From Eunapius fragilis (lineage: Eukaryota > Porifera > Demospongiae > Spongillida > Spongillidae): a stretch of DNA of 64,000 nt. Shown piece by piece: positions 31,668-42,104 of the stretch. The notes beneath the pieces were generated by a model. That model worked only from the letters and a program-made list of their open reading frames with translations, made no database searches and was not told the origin of the DNA. The position numbers and the translations under genes are program-made. Each line of letters begins with the position of its first letter. The stretch's first letter is position 1. Location of the stretch: contig OY811985.1 of the NCBI GenBank assembly GCA_963681505.1, positions 4,586,183-4,650,182 on the forward strand, read 5' to 3'.

Positions 31668-33752
31668 TTACGACGAATCAGCACCTCCGTTCGTACTACC
31701 CCTCTCCACCCACACGGTATTCATGGCTGCTGAAAGAACATCCGGAAAGTGATCGCGAATCATTCCAGGCGTTACGGTGATTTTTTTGAATTCTGACCTG
31801 TGGGCCCATTGGGGCTCGAGAGTTCTCTTACTACTGCAACATCCTCGGGAGGCACCTGTGTCCGCGAGATGGATGATCTTACCCGGAACAAAGAGAACTT
31901 CTTGGTACTCATCCGGTTTGCCCAAGTGCCTGGAAATGATTGGGACGAATTCCTCATCCTCAGGCCCGCCTGTGCCGTGATCCTCCTCCTCCTCCGCTAT
32001 TATCCGCTGAGCCCCGTCGGCGTTCGCTTTCTCTTCGAACACGACTCTCCGACCGAAACACCAGCACGTGGTCTCCAATTTTTCCTCTAGAAAGATGCGG
32101 TACTTCGGCAGTCTGCTCTGCTCGATGGCCCTGGCAAGGTCTTCTTTCAGCAAGGCGAAGGTGTGTTCACTGGCGTGTCCCACCAGGTCGTGCCCTAGAG
32201 TGATGGACGTCACAAATGTCTCAGTGTAGGCGGCTCCTTGATCGTCGATGACCGTTCCGGGAGGCGAGTAGCAGTAGCAGTGAAGGTCTGGGTACCTCTC
32301 GCGGAGGAGGAGTCCGAGAATTGCCGCGCAACCGGCGCCGAGCGAATGTCCTACGATGATAAGGTTATAGCCTACTCCCCTCATGAAGGCTCGGCCTAAA
32401 ATATTCTCCTCCGTGAGTTTGTCCCGTATTCTCTCCGTTGTACGCAGCATACCCTTATGAGCAAAGTACGGCGATTGAGGCTCTGGCAGCGGTACGCGTT
32501 CCGGGTTGGCTACGAGGTCCGTTATGGCGTCATCCATGCTGAGGGTCCCCCGAATGGACACGACGACCGATCTGTGCTCGTGATCGAGGATGACCAGGAA
32601 GGGACTCTCGTAAAGTTCGTTCGTAAATGACGCGTATACTACGTCATCTTCATCCACTAGCCCGGCCAACCGTCTGGCTCCCGCCATATTGCATCCGCAG
32701 CAGTTGTCGCCGACCACGCCATCACTTCGAGGTGTGCAGGGAGCACAGGTGAGGTATTGACAGAGGCTGCAAAGGCCGCACTTCGGGTTCATGTAGATGT
32801 ACAGAGGCCACGTGTACGCGGCAAAAGCGTATTTCAAGTAATGCAAGGAACGTTTGTAAACCATGAGATCTTCCCCGCTCTGAAAATTGAGTGGAACAGA
32901 AGCTGTGTGACTTACTTCACTTTCGTTTTTTATAGCGGCTAGGTGCTTCGTCTGAAGAAGGGCGAGACCCGCAGCTATGTCAGACGGCACGACGTTCATG
33001 TTGCCGAAGATGTTTGTGAACAGCTGCGCCACCTCTTTGTAGGCTACCTGGTGTTCGTCGTCCCGCGCGGTTATACAGCAGGCCACCTTGAATCTCTTCT
33101 CCCACGTGTTCTGCACCATTATCCAATGCTGTTCAGTCTCCTCCAATCCTTCCGTGTGGACAAGGCGAATCGTGCGGTTGGCACGGGTGGAGTAGAAATG
33201 CAGCGGGTCCAGATATACCACGGTCGCGAAGGCTAATACCACCAGTGCGCACCAATCGACGCCCGAAACGATACGTATCAGCGTGATAGCCTGTTCGATC
33301 TTGGGACAGCTGATGATGGCCGTGACGTTGTTAGTGTAATCACCGTTGCCGATGTCAGGTTTAAAGGCGATCACCGTTACGACGATCAGCAGCAGGATTT
33401 CAACCAGGAATGCAAACAGCCGTAGGTGGAGCAAGTGTTTAACGGGCCGCCTCAGGCGGGGTCTCACGATGGTCCCGCGGGCACTGAAAATCATGATGGC
33501 GAAGTCGACCACGATAGTCACGATGATGACGGCTATGACCGAGAACGTGAACCCAACTAGGAGGCGGGACTCGAGGCAGCCGAATGCTTCTCGGAAGTAA
33601 TCCACCGCGATGAGGATGCCAACAAGGCACAAGATTCGAAATAGGACCGCACGAAAGAAGGGGAAGACCAGATCGTCGCTGGCAAAATCCCATTTCCTGC
33701 AGCAGGCTTCAAGGGCAGGCATATAGAGTGAATTGTATGCAGTTTTTGCCAC
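31668..33752 (-). CDS. DAGLB: Diacylglycerol lipase, DAGL-alpha/beta type
   Basis: A single open frame of 694 residues without introns. The N-terminus (about residues 25-185) holds four hydrophobic segments (AVLFRILCLVGILIAVDYF; LLVGFTFSVIAVIIVTIVVD; FAFLVEILLLIVVTVIAF; WCALVVLAFATVVYLD), as in DAGL enzymes. The lipase-3 domain follows: VVVSIRGTLSMDDAITDL, then IIVGHSLGAGCAAILGLLLR with nucleophile Ser470 (GHSLG), a catalytic Asp522 (LGHDLVGHAS) and a His668 in RDHFPDVLSAAM near the C-terminus. These match the S472/D524/H650 order of human DAGLA. DAGL cleaves sn-1 of diacylglycerol to make 2-arachidonoylglycerol, at the membrane. A Cys-rich stretch before the lipase fold (CGLCSLCQYLTCAPC; CCGC) and an acidic regulatory insert between Asp and His are present. 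The long tail of DAGLA is absent, so the beta-type symbol is given by length only. Confidence 0.92.
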   Translation of the reverse strand: MAKTAYNSLYMPALEACCRKWDFASDDLVFPFFRAVLFRILCLVGILIAVDYFREAFGCLESRLLVGFTFSVIAVIIVTIVVDFAIMIFSARGTIVRPRLRRPVKHLLHLRLFAFLVEILLLIVVTVIAFKPDIGNGDYTNNVTAIISCPKIEQAITLIRIVSGVDWCALVVLAFATVVYLDPLHFYSTRANRTIRLVHTEGLEETEQHWIMVQNTWEKRFKVACCITARDDEHQVAYKEVAQLFTNIFGNMNVVPSDIAAGLALLQTKHLAAIKNESEVSHTASVPLNFQSGEDLMVYKRSLHYLKYAFAAYTWPLYIYMNPKCGLCSLCQYLTCAPCTPRSDGVVGDNCCGCNMAGARRLAGLVDEDDVVYASFTNELYESPFLVILDHEHRSVVVSIRGTLSMDDAITDLVANPERVPLPEPQSPYFAHKGMLRTTERIRDKLTEENILGRAFMRGVGYNLIIVGHSLGAGCAAILGLLLRERYPDLHCYCYSPPGTVIDDQGAAYTETFVTSITLGHDLVGHASEHTFALLKEDLARAIEQSRLPKYRIFLEEKLETTCWCFGRRVVFEEKANADGAQRIIAEEEEDHGTGGPEDEEFVPIISRHLGKPDEYQEVLFVPGKIIHLADTGASRGCCSSKRTLEPQWAHRSEFKKITVTPGMIRDHFPDVLSAAMNTVWVERGSTNGGADSS

Positions 33753-34602
33753 GCGTTAGTTTATATATATAGTGCGATTTGGTGTCACGTGTAGTCCTAT
33801 AACTGCAACTGGCTGCAGAGATGACGCCAAGGGCAAAGATATCAATGTGCATGGATGGTTAATGTATCCGGTTGATGAACCGGTACGGTTGACCGGATGC
33901 AAGATAATCGGGCGTTTGATGAACCGGCTGTCCGGTTTTTTTAACGGTGACAGGCAAATTGTCCTGTTGATCAACGCCCGTAGGCGGACCATCACCTTGA
34001 CCCTCTTAGAGGGGGATACGCTGCACCGGTCCGGGGCGAGACTGCACGCGGTGACAAACTGACGTCATGCCGTTCTCAAATGTTCTTGGAGTGAGTCGGT
34101 AAAAACTTAAGAGGAACCGCGAATAATTATAGGCATATCTTATGACATTTTAGATATATCAATATATATACATATAGGTAGCCGCACACCTTACAATCAT
34201 CAACATTCTACTATAGTGGCAGGCGGCGCGGGTGCGCGCGTTTGATGGTGACTGTACGAAGTTGGTCCACGGTTGACGATATGACCATATACTAACGGCG
34301 ATGCTTAGGACATGGTTAGTACGCGTGGTTCCCAACGTATCTAGCCAGTGCGACCATGATAAGCCTCAGCTTTCAACGATCTCAGAGAATATATAACGTG
34401 CATGAATACAAACATGACACTGTTCCTATATATAGATAGCAAACATGCATGAACCAATCCTCCTCAGTGTTGGACTAATATGTGACGGTTCGATTCCAGA
34501 AAATGCATGGATTGCGCCCTCAAGTAACAACAAAGCACACACATGAAGACAATCTCCATGAATCAAGTCAGCAAATCCATTTGTCAGGTGTTCCTATATA
34601 CT
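33753..34602. other. Upstream of the DAGL gene, unassigned
   Basis: TTTATATATATAGTGCG at 33759-33775 is close upstream of the DAGL start on the minus strand and could act as a TATA region. A 96-codon frame at 33772-34062 (plus) has no recognisable domain and is probably not a gene. The stretch 33880-34030 is rich in CCGGTT/AACCGG words (CGGTTGATGAACCGG, ATGAACCGGCTGTCCGGTTT), which are short inverted repeats. Confidence 0.5.
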
Positions 34603-34889
34603 ACAAGTAATAAAAACATTCTCTATACGAGAAGGTTGGTGGTATATAGGAATCAAAGGTGATGGTGGTGTAAAAAGCAATTAAGGGAACAAGGTTTCTG
34701 ATTGAAAAGGAAAAATGAAATAGACCTATATTAGCAACATGTTGTCATATAAATGTGCTTGCTAATATAGGTCTATTTCATTTTTCCTTTTCAATCAGAA
34801 GCCTTGTTCTCTTGCTTTTTACACCACCATCACCTTTGATTCCTATATACCACCAACCTTCTCGTATAGAGAATGTTTTTATTACTTGT
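34603..34889. mobile_element. MITE, CAAGTAATAAAAAC family, copy 1
   Basis: ACAAGTAATAAAAACATTCT at 34603 is mirrored by AGAATGTTTTTATTACTTGT ending at 34889. The arms of about 130 bases are nearly complementary, through ATATAGGAATCAAAGGTGAT and AAATGAAATAGACCTATATT, around a short loop (GTTGTCATATAAATGTG). No coding capacity. Confidence 0.92.
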
Positions 34890-37800
34890 TTCCTAAATTT
34901 TTCTGGTGGATTTGGTACTGTATTTAGTTCTTGAAACATATATACCCAGGTAGCAAAAACGTCAACTTGTGTGATCATGACATATTTATTTTTGAATCTG
35001 CAATTTTGATGAGGTGTACCATTATACTAAGGTAAGCTTCCATATTAGAACCGGTTTTTAAACGGACTGTACAAGCCAAACGCATCGTCTGGAGGACGTT
35101 TTAACACCACCAAGTGTCACTACTGATGGGTGCGCACCATACCATCGTTTTAAAAGTTTTCCAGCACCTTTCGTTTTGTATATCCACTCGCACCTCTGAG
35201 GGGGGGGGTTCGCGATGAGTGCCAAATTAGAACAGGGGGTGTGTCGTAGCTTTTTTAATAGTTTCAATCGTACAGACAACCAGCAACGCCGCCAACATAT
35301 CTAGAAGTATCCGAAGTGAAGTTCTAAACACACAAAAAAATACATTTGCGTTCTCTGTCGGCAACTATGTCACTTTCTGTTAGTTCGAGGGGTAGTGATT
35401 TAAAAAACGCCATGCATTGCAAGAGCTAGCAAAAGCCCTCCTTTTCCCCATCTTTCTATTCATAGGTCATGAGACATCCATTTTAAGCTTAAAACTTTGT
35501 TATAAGTGGTTACGCGGAAGAGCTACTTCAAGTCAAAGAGAGGCTTCGTGACCTCCATTGAAAATTACCGGAAGTGAGTACTAAATGAGCCATAGCTTGC
35601 ATGGTGGAAATTGGCATCGCTAAGTTACGGTTATAACACAAATCTACACAAGAAAGAATGAGTTTCAAATCCCTAACTCTTCTACAGCCCCCTGAGAATC
35701 GCTGGAATTCAGCAAAACAAAACTTGTTCACCTATACTTGGTTAAATTATTGTAATAAATACTATTGGAAAATTATTGATAGATGCGCTTATATCGGGTA
35801 CACAATCGGTATGATTTTTATGGCGTTCAGATCAGTGGTGACGTGTCCTGGGCACTGCAGTTTGGCCTTATATTTACCAAATGCTAGGCCTACTTCCTTT
35901 GACCCCACGAACGGGTCGGTTCTGTGGAGCGATATCGTTTACATAAGTCCATCGTGACATCTTTACTATTAACTGGGATAGGCGCTTTCCCTTTCGCTGC
36001 CAGCCATTTCTTCCACGTTTAGCCTCCAAGAAGTAAGAGGTTTACTAACTAGCTTTCGTACGTACGTGAAAACAAATTAACTACTTAGGGGCGTAGTTCG
36101 CTAAAGGGTATTATCAACTGTGGTTATAGGCTGCGGTTATTCTGACCCCCCCCCCCCCCCGTTCCAATAAGGCCAACCTGTTCTAATATGGCAGTTTACC
36201 AGCCTACCTCCATTGAGGACCAAAGGGTGGCAAAAGCGAAGCCATATAATACATAGGATAAATGTACCCTAAGTAAACTGATCTCACGCTATTATCAGAT
36301 AAACCATGCACCGCAATACATTAACAAATTGACGTAAGCAACTTTGGCAGTGCATACTATACTATAAAGCGGAGAGACGCAGTATCTACCGCTGTAACTA
36401 CAGAAACTATTCCTTCCATTTTAGCGATATACCATGCATGCTCATAATTTATAGATCCAACATTTATTAATATCGATGCTGTAACGTACCTTTAGGTGGT
36501 CGTTTTGTTGGTCCTTTCGGTTCGCGCTTGACATGCACACGTTTGGCAGATCTGGCAGCATCTGCATGGATCGTTCCACATTTAGATGCTCGAATTGTCC
36601 TTGATATTGCATGGTATTAAAAATTAAAACCATCGAATTTGATAACGCTGGTTAATTTATACCGGTGCGTCATGACCATTGTGATAGCTGATGTAATGTG
36701 CTATTTGTAGATCAACACCAAATAAGGAACTACTCGCTTTATTTAATTGCCCGATCGGTTAGGCGTCTAACAGACACCCGAAGATAACCTGCGGACGCAT
36801 CCTGAAGCGATTGGTACACTTGGCGTGCTTTACAAACGTTCCTGTCGTGAGTTATACTATCCCGAAGGAAGAAGAAGAAGAATAAGAAGACGACGGAGGA
36901 GAAATTTTAGGTGGGACTGGGTACGGACGATGGGGACGAGTATTTTTGTTCTCTAGAAGTACACCGTCTTATGACAAGATACAGCGCAGAGATGTTCTCC
37001 TTTTTGATATCGTTCGATTGCCACTAAGAGCGAAGTGACCCGATTCTTAAATGTCCCGCTAGACGTGAGTGACGTTTTTATAATGACATTCATGATACTG
37101 CAGGATTCCTATATGGAACCTACTCGCGTAGGTTCCGATAGCTCCTGAAGGTTGTGAGCCTATTCAATTTCTTGCTTGGGTACCATGCACCCAGCTCCTA
37201 TATACATGTATATAGAGCATCATGGGGACCCAATGCAACGCCCTGGGTGGTTTCTTAACGCTGGACTGACCTACTTGTGAGTGACCCCCAATTAAATTAT
37301 TCGTACACCAGTCTTAGCTCTACGGTTAATCTTGGCAGAAATTTGAGTCATTCATTAACGTGTTTTGGATAAGATCAGAGTTGAGGAGTGACCTTCACAT
37401 CCTATATATAACTATGCCCTTGTGTACATTTTCCCTGCATGTATATATCCCTAGGGTGTGAAAAGGATGTAATGATTTTTATCATCCCCGCGCATTCGTA
37501 TACACTTCTACAGGTAACCTTTGGGTGGTAAGTTATCTTTGGCTTTATATTTATTTTTAAAAAATAGGTGCATACATCATGGATCAATTTTTTCATATCA
37601 TGTGTGATCCCGGCCGATCAGCACACTTTATATATATATATATAATTATAATTATATAGCATCGTACGTATATAATATATTAAACTAATTTAACACCGCA
37701 TCCGCGAGTAAACTGCATGGGTCCAAATTAGGGGAAACTAAAAACCAAAAAGATCCGCTAGCAATGGAATCAAAAGTACTGCATGGTTGTGAAATAAGTA

Positions 37801-38100
37801 GAGTAACCTTTTACACTATGTTCAGATTGTAATTTATGAGAGCTGCAACCTCGGCTGCAACTATTACCGTCTAGATGCACATACTTTTAATAAAATGGTG
37901 CGGTACTAAATAGGGCATAGGAAATACCGATTTTGAGTGCTAATACGTACATTAAATCAAGTTGCAGGCTCTAACGAAGACATAGAATGAATGTATTATG
38001 GTTTAAACTTACGTCCTGATGAGATCGAAATGTCTGAATCTTATGAGGTCAGACCGCACACAGAGGTTAAAACAGAACAATTTGTTAATTAACTAGTGGT
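34890..38100. other. No gene recognised
   Basis: AT-rich with many stops. Minor points: a C-run at 36146-36160; a possible first exon on the minus strand at 36490-36612 (MQYQGQFEHLNVERSMQMLP..., closed by a good AAAG|GTACGT donor) with no known homology; and at 36860-36960 words such as GTGGGACTGGGTACGGACGA and TTTTTGTTCTCTAGAAG that match 63755-63800 (ATGGGACTGGGTACGAG, TTTTGTTCTCTACAAC), indicating a third eroded copy of the repeat whose ORF begins at 25090 and 63319. Confidence 0.5.
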
Positions 38101-38713
38101 CCCATCTTTTCGCAATCTTTAACATGGAAGGATGCAAATGCAAAGTGGTATCTTGCCCGATGTGTGGTAGTTCATGCAAGAGGTGCGCGTGTGCATGTGA
38201 TGGAATAGATCCTAAGATGGCACTTAATAGAGCTAGGGGCCAACGTGGACCACAAAAGCTATCAACTATAGTCCTCGAAGTGTGCTGGAAGAAAGAGAAG
38301 CAGCTAAACGGGCCAGAATTGAGTTTTCAATGGCAATTGCTCAGGAAGGCAGATTGGAACAAACACCAAAACAAATGCAAACTGCGAATGATGTATGGGA
38401 AGCGTTTGCCTGCGAGAAAAAACAAGTTGCCAAGTGAACATTCCAGGATGAACGACACGCCTCTGGCAACACATGACGGGTCAAGAACTGGATGGAATAC
38501 AATGGTATACAGTGGATATTCAGCAGCTGTTCGCGTTGCCGAAATCTTGTATCCTGCAAACTCCGACTCGCTACTTGCAGACGTTTCAATTAAACTTAGA
38601 CAGAATTCGTGTTCAACTTGCACCACCAAAGATGACAATAAAATTCTTGATACCATGATTATGATCATGAATTCCAGCAAAAAACGTTCAATTCAAGGAA
38701 GGGTTGCTCGTGC

Positions 38714-38807
38714 AATTCTGGTAAATGGGATTCCTGCATGGTTCTAGAATTGAAGCATTAAATTCTGGTAAATGGGATTCCTGCATGGTTCTAGAATTGA
38801 AGCATTA
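38714..38807. repeat. 47-bp exact tandem duplication
   Basis: AATTCTGGTAAATGGGATTC and the following 27 bases occur twice in succession without any visible difference. Forty-seven bases is not a multiple of three, so the duplication breaks the ORF. The exactness suggests a recent event, or an assembly artefact. Confidence 0.95.
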
Positions 38808-39429
38808 AAGAGGGATGGTGTCATCACTCTTGGTGGATGTACAATGGATCGAGCACGAAAGGATTTAAAGAAAATGGACACTGGACAGAATTTGTGCATC
38901 CCTCCTATTTCACACACTCGTTATGATGAAAATGTTCTTCGTGATGCTGTCATGTTTATTCTCTCTAAAGACAACGTTTCAACAATATCTTGTGGACGAA
39001 GGAAATTGAACTTACTAATGAAGAGACAATCACTTTGCACATCGCAAGTCACCAAAACACATATATGATACGTTAGCTTAGTGTAATGAAAGGGAGACAA
39101 ACTCAGGTACTGATGAACCGTGTCAATGCATATCGCGTGGAAAGTTTTATGATGTACTATAGGCCAAATTGTAGCAGGTGGGGAGAGAATGCTGGCAGCT
39201 GTGGATTATGTGACAGGGAATTTGGTGTTACTTTGTTGCAACGCATTATTGATGACCTTCTTGATGCTGACATGATACCAGTGATGACAAACTATATAGA
39301 AATCATGTGCATCTTTTTGAAACATTATGACTCTCAATCATTCATTGCAACAAGAGGATGAAGTTGGAACCCATGGTATTAGTTATGGACTTAGCAAGCC
39401 CAACCTGAGCATGGCTGTCACTGGAATTT

Positions 39430-39540
39430 TGATCCCGGTAATTTTGGTCCTGGGGACCAATTTTTTCGTTGAAAATTTTGGTCCTCCCGGACCAATTTTT
39501 TTCGAAAATAATGGTCCACTCTAGAAATTTTGGTCCCCCA
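39430..39540. repeat. Palindromic GGTCC...GGACC block
   Basis: AATTTTGGTCCTGGGGACCA then ATTTTTTCG, AATTTTGGTCCTCCCGGACC then AATTTTTTTCG, then ATAATGGTCC and AATTTTGGTCCCCC. Two consecutive imperfect palindromes with the same arms (AATTTTGGTCC/GGACCAATTTT) and a third half form a possible terminal structure of the preceding element. Confidence 0.7.
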
Positions 39541-39620
39541 TCCTATTCTATTGTAATGATTTAGACTAAAGGTTTTTATCTTCACGCAATAAAGTTTAAT
39601 TAATCTGAATGGTCAATATG

Positions 39621-40075
39621 TTACATACGCTTCACAGTTTCAAAGTGCTCAGAAAGGTTGGATAGATAAAGGCACTCTCGTGCATGACTATTGTTATCAT
39701 GGCATTCTTTTGGTGCAAATCTCAACCATTTGTTGCTGGTGCCTGAAGGACAATACACAAAAATCGTTGTGCCAAGCAAATTGGCAGTGCCATATATTTC
39801 AATTTCTGTTGCCACACTTTCTGTTGATCCATCTTCATTGTTCGCAAGTACTGTCCCATTGTTTCAGATGATGTCAGATAACAAGACAGCTGAGCAGGAT
39901 TGTGAGCCATGTATGATGTGACAAGTACCCTAAGTTCTGCATGATCCTCTTGACGTCCAGTTATTTCTTGAGCCACAGCTATAAAAAAGCAATTCCCATC
40001 ACCTTTAATGCGACCACGTATACTAGGAGCTTGCAATATCAGGTTTTTCATTGTGATCACGATTCCCTTTGACAA
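39621..40075 (-). pseudogene. OTU cysteine-protease domain, frameshifted
   Basis: The frame 40075-39722 starts near RGRIKGDGNCFFIAVAQEIT, the catalytic D-G-N-C box of OTU proteases, followed by GRQEDHAELRVLVTSYMAHN. Near 39815 the homology moves to another frame: ATEIEIYGTANLLGTTIFVY, then KWLRFAPKE and CLYLSNLSEHFETV, which is the usual W/Y-G-x-x-x-E-L-x-A-x-A-x-L and the C-terminal L-x-x-x-x-HF-(D/E)-x-V with the catalytic His. So one OTU domain with a single frameshift. Similar stand-alone or fused OTU domains are carried by Helitrons and other transposons in invertebrates (family knowledge). No helicase or Rep domain was seen next to it. Confidence 0.75.
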
Positions 40076-40639
40076 ATTGAAGTCCTAATACACTGCACAT
40101 ATTATTTTGCCAATCTCTGCAAACTGGCAAGTACAATACTGTGTCAACAGTATGATTGGATATCTCTATACATGCAGCACACCCAGATGTTTTACATTGG
40201 TGTGGATATATGTGACTTTAAAAAAAAAACAACAGGTTTGATTTGTTGGCTGTCAAGAAATAAAATTAATCAACATGACAAATCTTTTTATTTCAGTGAA
40301 TGAGGAGGGAAAGAATTGTGTACTGTTGATAGTGTTGTCTTGTTAGTATTCATTCTCCTATTCATTGCCATCCAATTTTGTTTTTACCTTCAGATTCGAT
40401 TCTTTCTTTATTCTTGGGGGCCATAGAGAGGTTAAAGATACTATAAATTTAGTTTCATATCAAGAAATTGCCCATATGATCATGGTGGTCATCTTGCATT
40501 TTATTTTAAATTGAATTATAAATTATCACATAAAATGCTAAAAATCGATCGTAATGTATACTTTTATTTTCACTGCAATGGAAATAAGCAATGTTGTGCA
40601 AATATCAAGGCAAGAATCTAATTACCGCATCTAATTATA

Positions 40640-41400
40640 GAATTCAGCTTGTCACGTAATCGTTTTATTACCCGCCACTTTGACGTGGCTCCGGCTCAAT
40701 TTAGAGATGGTTTGGCGGTTTGTAGAGACTTACCTTCAAAGTGTGATGGTTGTGGAGCCTCACTAACAATGCAACATGCTCTTGACTGTAAGGTTGGTGG
40801 CCTAGTTATCCAGAGACATATAATGAGATCAGAGATAGTATTAGCGATATTGCTGCACGGGTGTGGACACAGGTTGTTAGAGAGCCAATTGTCAGAGATG
40901 CAGAAACACAAGTAGGTGACTCAGGACAGCGGCTAAATTTGGGAGTGCTTGGTGTTTGGCAACCTCAAGCAGAGGCACTATTTGATACAGAGATGCCCCA
41001 TCCTACAGTAATCGTACGCCGGAATCAGTTCTTGAATCGGGAGCTCAGGACAAAAACAGGATGTACAAACAAGCAGTGGTAGATCGTAGAGGTACTTTTA
41101 TGACTTCAGTAGATGGACTTCTTCATGGGGAAGCTGAACACTTCCTTAAGAGAATGGCTACATGTGTTGCAAGCAAATGGAAAAGTCTTATGCTCCTATA
41201 AGTAACTTTAACTGTAGTGTTGCAATAAGATTACTGCATGTATCTATGTGTTTCTAATAGCTACTAGCACTCATCTAAGTATGGTAACTTGAATAGTTAC
41301 ATTGCAACCTATATTTTTCTTATATGCCTTGCCCTTCAATATTACACTTTTTTGTTCTGTGGTTAATGATAATGATGATGATAATGATAATTTATGTGCA
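40640..41400 (+). pseudogene. RLE-type LINE 3' end with (GATAAT)-like tail
   Basis: Broken frames carry a zinc knuckle (CDGCGASLTMQHALDC), KVGGLVIQRH, then in a second frame VVREPIVRDAE and LNLGVLGVWQPQAEALFDTE, and in a third VDRRGTFMTSVDGLLHGEAE. From memory this is the C-terminus of the invertebrate retrotransposon proteins ending in C-x2-C...H...C and a restriction-like endonuclease. Here D of LGVLGVW...LFD would be the acids. A simple tail, GATAATGATGATGATAATGA (41369 onward), fits a non-LTR 3' tail. The reverse transcriptase itself is missing, as is usual with 5' truncation. Confidence 0.7.
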
Positions 41401-42100
41401 CATAGTATACACAAAGGCAAGTAATGGCACATGTAAATGCACTTAATGCCATTTACATGCTCTTAAAGGCTGAGTAACTTTACCCCTGCCCCATGCTGAA
41501 GCTCGTGGTCGTGTTTGGCCCATAATGGGGGCAGGCGACAGCCGCAGCCAGGCATGAAAGCAGCTGTGCTTTCTACCACTGGACCTACAGGGACCAATGG
41601 GGGACGCTGGTCACCATTGGGTCGGCCTGTGTCCCAAACCAAGACGCTGGTCATGGTTTGGTGGCTGTCCCAGGGTAGAAGCCCGGAGGGTGTCGCCCAC
41701 CATTGATGAAATGGCATATACATGTACAGTACACATTGAAATACACAATGGAGAGAGGGGAAGTGGAGGGTGGGTGAGCAACAAGCCACAGTCAAGGCTA
41801 TGACTGGAGTGCTGCACCCATGGTGCCCTCACTTTAAATACATAAAACCTGGAACCATAGTAACAACAGTTTGGGATTATATGATTGGGTAAAGGTGTGT
41901 TTTGTAGTGGAAAAAAGGCTCCCTGAAATGCTATTGGACCATAATGCCCTACATACGATTGGTTAGGATCATTCATTGAATGCATCTGCAGAAACATATG
42001 CTTACATATTGACCTTAGCAACGGCAAGCTTTCTCTGTGGTAGCTATGCAGTACAGAGCATTCTTTGCATTAAACTTAGTTTACTACTACTACTGTACCT
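41401..42100. other. Unassigned spacer
   Basis: Contains a small inverted pair near 41424-41462 (AATGGCACATGTAAATGCAC / ATGCCATTTACATGC). The GC-rich stretch 41480-41700 (GGCCCATAATGGGGGCAGG; ACCAATGGGGGACGCTGGTC repeated as CCATTGGGTCGGC) has local repeats but no recognisable gene. Confidence 0.4.
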
Positions 42101-42104
42101 AAAC

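Larger units (their letters stand above)
38124..39540 (+). pseudogene. Degenerate multicopy ORF, family not named
   Basis: Three successive frames follow each other: 38124-38747, 38772-39068 and 39086-39361. The first starts MEGCKCKVVSCPMCGSSCKR and then CACACDG, a Cys-rich head. Later parts read SKKRSIQGRVARAIL, RYDENVLRDAVMFILSKDNV, TNEETITLHIASHQ (another frame) and VTLLQRIIDDLL. From memory these resemble a large family of uncharacterised proteins repeated in sponge and cnidarian genomes; I do not know its function and do not assign one. A 47-bp tandem duplication (38714-38760, 38761-38807) breaks the frame at NGIPAW. The 3' end is followed by the palindromic block at 39430-39540. Confidence 0.45.

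Noticed and set aside
33772..34062. 96-codon frame upstream of the DAGL gene
   Set aside because: No homology, overlaps the likely DAGL promoter and consists of short CCGGTT repeats.
40649..41082. Intact host gene with zinc knuckle
   Set aside because: Homology runs through three frames with stops and ends at a simple-sequence tail, as in a truncated LINE.
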